A stretch of 6,510 nt of DNA, taken from Clostridiaceae bacterium. GTDB taxonomy: Bacteria > Bacillota > Clostridia > Saccharofermentanales > UBA5734. The stretch's first letter is position 1, and each line of letters opens with the position of its first letter. Under the pieces are notes generated by a model. That model worked only from the letters and a program-made list of their open reading frames with translations. It was not told the DNA's origin and did not search any database. Made by a program: the position numbers and the translations under genes. The stretch spans positions 1-6,510 of the forward strand of contig JAAZFW010000184.1 in NCBI GenBank assembly GCA_012511525.1. The letters are read 5' to 3'. Below, in pieces: positions 5,514 to 6,510 of this stretch.

Positions 5514-6335
5514 ATGCAGCAGTATTTCGTCGCCCAACATGCACCGAGTCTTTTGCCGGACGGAAAACAGTGGAAACTTGCCTGGGCCGACGAGTTCGAC
5601 GGATTCGAACTGGACCGGAGCAAGTGGGACTTCCGTCTGCACTTGATGCACGAACGTCACCCGACGTTCAGCACGGAAGGTGTCGAGCTGCCCGGTGACA
5701 GCTGCGTGCATCTGAACCTGGTCGAAAAAGACGGTCAGTACTATTCGCCGCACCTGCAAACCGGTTACAACTTCATGGACGAGGCGCCGGCCAACGGCCG
5801 TTACGGCAAGTTCACCTGGCCGATTGCGGAATTCAAGCAACACAAATTCCTGCACCGCTACGGCTATTACGAATGCCGCTGCCAGCTGCAAAAGCAACCG
5901 GGCTGGTGGAGCGCGTTCTGGCTCCAATCCCCGATCATCGGCTGCTGTCCGGATCCCGCTATCGCTGGTGTCGAGGTGGACGTGATGGAATCGTTCCGGC
6001 CCGGCTGGGTAACCCAGCCGATGCTGCACTGGGGCGGCTATGGTGCCGACCACAAGGACGAACCGGTGCGCGAGCCAGGCAGCGATGTTTTCTTCGACGA
6101 CGGATTTCACGCATTTGGCGTGCTCTGGGAACCGGACGGATACACCTTCTATTACGACGGGATCCAGACTGGTCACAAAGCCTGCCGGGCAGTGTCGCAC
6201 ACGGACCAGTTCATCCTGATTTCCACCGAATGCCAAGGTTACCGCACCGGCGATCAGCCTTCTGAAGCGCTGAAGAAGGTCGTCCTGCCGGATGCCTTTG
6301 TTGTCGACCATGTGCGCGTCTTCGACATGTTGTGA
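5514..6335 (+). CDS. Glycoside hydrolase family 16 protein, no signal peptide
   Basis: GH16 enzymes cleave beta-1,3/1,4-glucans and marine galactans by a retaining mechanism in a beta-jelly-roll cleft. This 273-residue protein is essentially one GH16 domain. It shows LAWADEFDG (22-30), the strand YGYYECRCQL (116-125), the aromatic cleft segment GWWSAFWLQ (130-138) and the active-site motif EVDVME (154-159). In that motif E154 is the expected nucleophile, D156 the helper and E159 the acid/base. HAFGVLWEPDGYTFYYDG (199-216) and the closing strand VDHVRVFD (264-271) follow. The motif is the ExDxxE (beta-bulge) form, which is shared by several specificities, so the substrate cannot be named. The N-terminus MQQYFVAQHAPSLLPDG is not a signal peptide, and the protein has seven cysteines, which fits a cytoplasmic location. 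GGAGG lies 8 bases before the ATG. It is divergent from the arabinose operon. Confidence 0.9.
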   Translation: MQQYFVAQHAPSLLPDGKQWKLAWADEFDGFELDRSKWDFRLHLMHERHPTFSTEGVELPGDSCVHLNLVEKDGQYYSPHLQTGYNFMDEAPANGRYGKFTWPIAEFKQHKFLHRYGYYECRCQLQKQPGWWSAFWLQSPIIGCCPDPAIAGVEVDVMESFRPGWVTQPMLHWGGYGADHKDEPVREPGSDVFFDDGFHAFGVLWEPDGYTFYYDGIQTGHKACRAVSHTDQFILISTECQGYRTGDQPSEALKKVVLPDAFVVDHVRVFDML

Positions 6336-6415
6336 TCGATCCTGGCACAGCGGTAATGACAGCTTCCTTTATTGAGACGAATCGACATGGACAACCGAGG
6401 CAAGGGACAAGAGTA

Positions 6416-6510
6416 ATGAACCAGAAACGTGACGCCGAGTTCTTCCTGCACGAAGACAGCCCGGTCGGGGCGGCCAGCGCGGCCCTGCTGGCGCAGTTTT
6501 TTGACTGCTG
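6416..6510 (+). CDS. Unrecognised protein, N-terminal fragment (3' end outside window)
   Basis: An open frame starts at ATG 6416 with AAGGG at 6402-6406, nine bases upstream, and runs off the window after 31 complete codons. The product begins MNQKRDAEFFLHEDSPVG and continues with an Ala/Leu-rich stretch. I do not recognise the family, and no signal peptide is evident. An in-frame ATG at 6356 would add 20 residues but lacks a ribosome binding site. The gene follows the GH16 gene by 80 bases on the same strand, with no clear terminator between them, so co-transcription is possible. Confidence 0.5.
   Translation, partial: MNQKRDAEFFLHEDSPVGAASAALLAQFFDC

Noticed and set aside
5487..6311. Minus-strand open frame opposite the GH16 gene
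   Set aside because: The plus strand holds a complete GH16 domain with active-site motif and ribosome binding site; the antisense product looks like no known protein.
6356..6415. Longer start (ATG 6356) for the last partial gene
   Set aside because: It lacks a ribosome binding site, whereas the ATG at 6416 has AAGGG at suitable spacing.

Overview
The window is 6.5 kb of dense, GC-rich bacterial DNA with seven protein-coding genes, two of them cut by the window edges. Strong Shine-Dalgarno sequences (GGAGG, AAGGAGG, AGGAGGG) precede most starts, and one promoter has a perfect TATAAT. The best protein resemblances are to Clostridium-type D-psicose 3-epimerase and Bacillus DppA. Together these suggest a GC-rich member of the Bacillota (Clostridia-like). 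That is an inference; no rRNA or other marker gene is present. No tRNA, rRNA, CRISPR array, insertion sequence or origin was seen, and no gene-free stretch exceeds 300 bases.

Layout. Bases 1-534 (+) are the C-terminal part of an aldo/keto reductase. It converges on a coiled-coil protein of unknown function (550-1521, -). That gene diverges from an M55 family D-aminopeptidase (DppA type, 1637-2431, +). Their two candidate promoters interlock in the 115-base gap. The peptidase gene ends four bases from the end of a leftward cluster that reads, in transcription order, small cupin (5329-4904), L-arabinose isomerase AraA (4812-3331) and D-psicose/D-tagatose 3-epimerase type ketose epimerase (3305-2436). 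A 184-base divergent region holds a candidate leftward promoter overlaid by inverted repeats and a candidate rightward promoter. The rightward one serves a glycoside hydrolase family 16 protein with no signal peptide (5514-6335, +), followed by the start of an unrecognised gene (6416-6510, +).

How the genes may work together. AraA makes L-ribulose from L-arabinose (and often D-tagatose from D-galactose). The next gene encodes an enzyme class that inverts C3 of free ketoses. The pair could therefore run L-arabinose to L-ribulose to L-xylulose, or D-galactose to D-tagatose to D-sorbose, without phosphorylation. No araB or araD is visible here. The cupin at the head of the operon may be a sugar-binding or sugar-isomerising accessory. 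The divergent GH16 gene suggests a link to polysaccharide or oligosaccharide breakdown. The aldo/keto reductase, coiled-coil protein and peptidase have no evident connection to the sugar genes.
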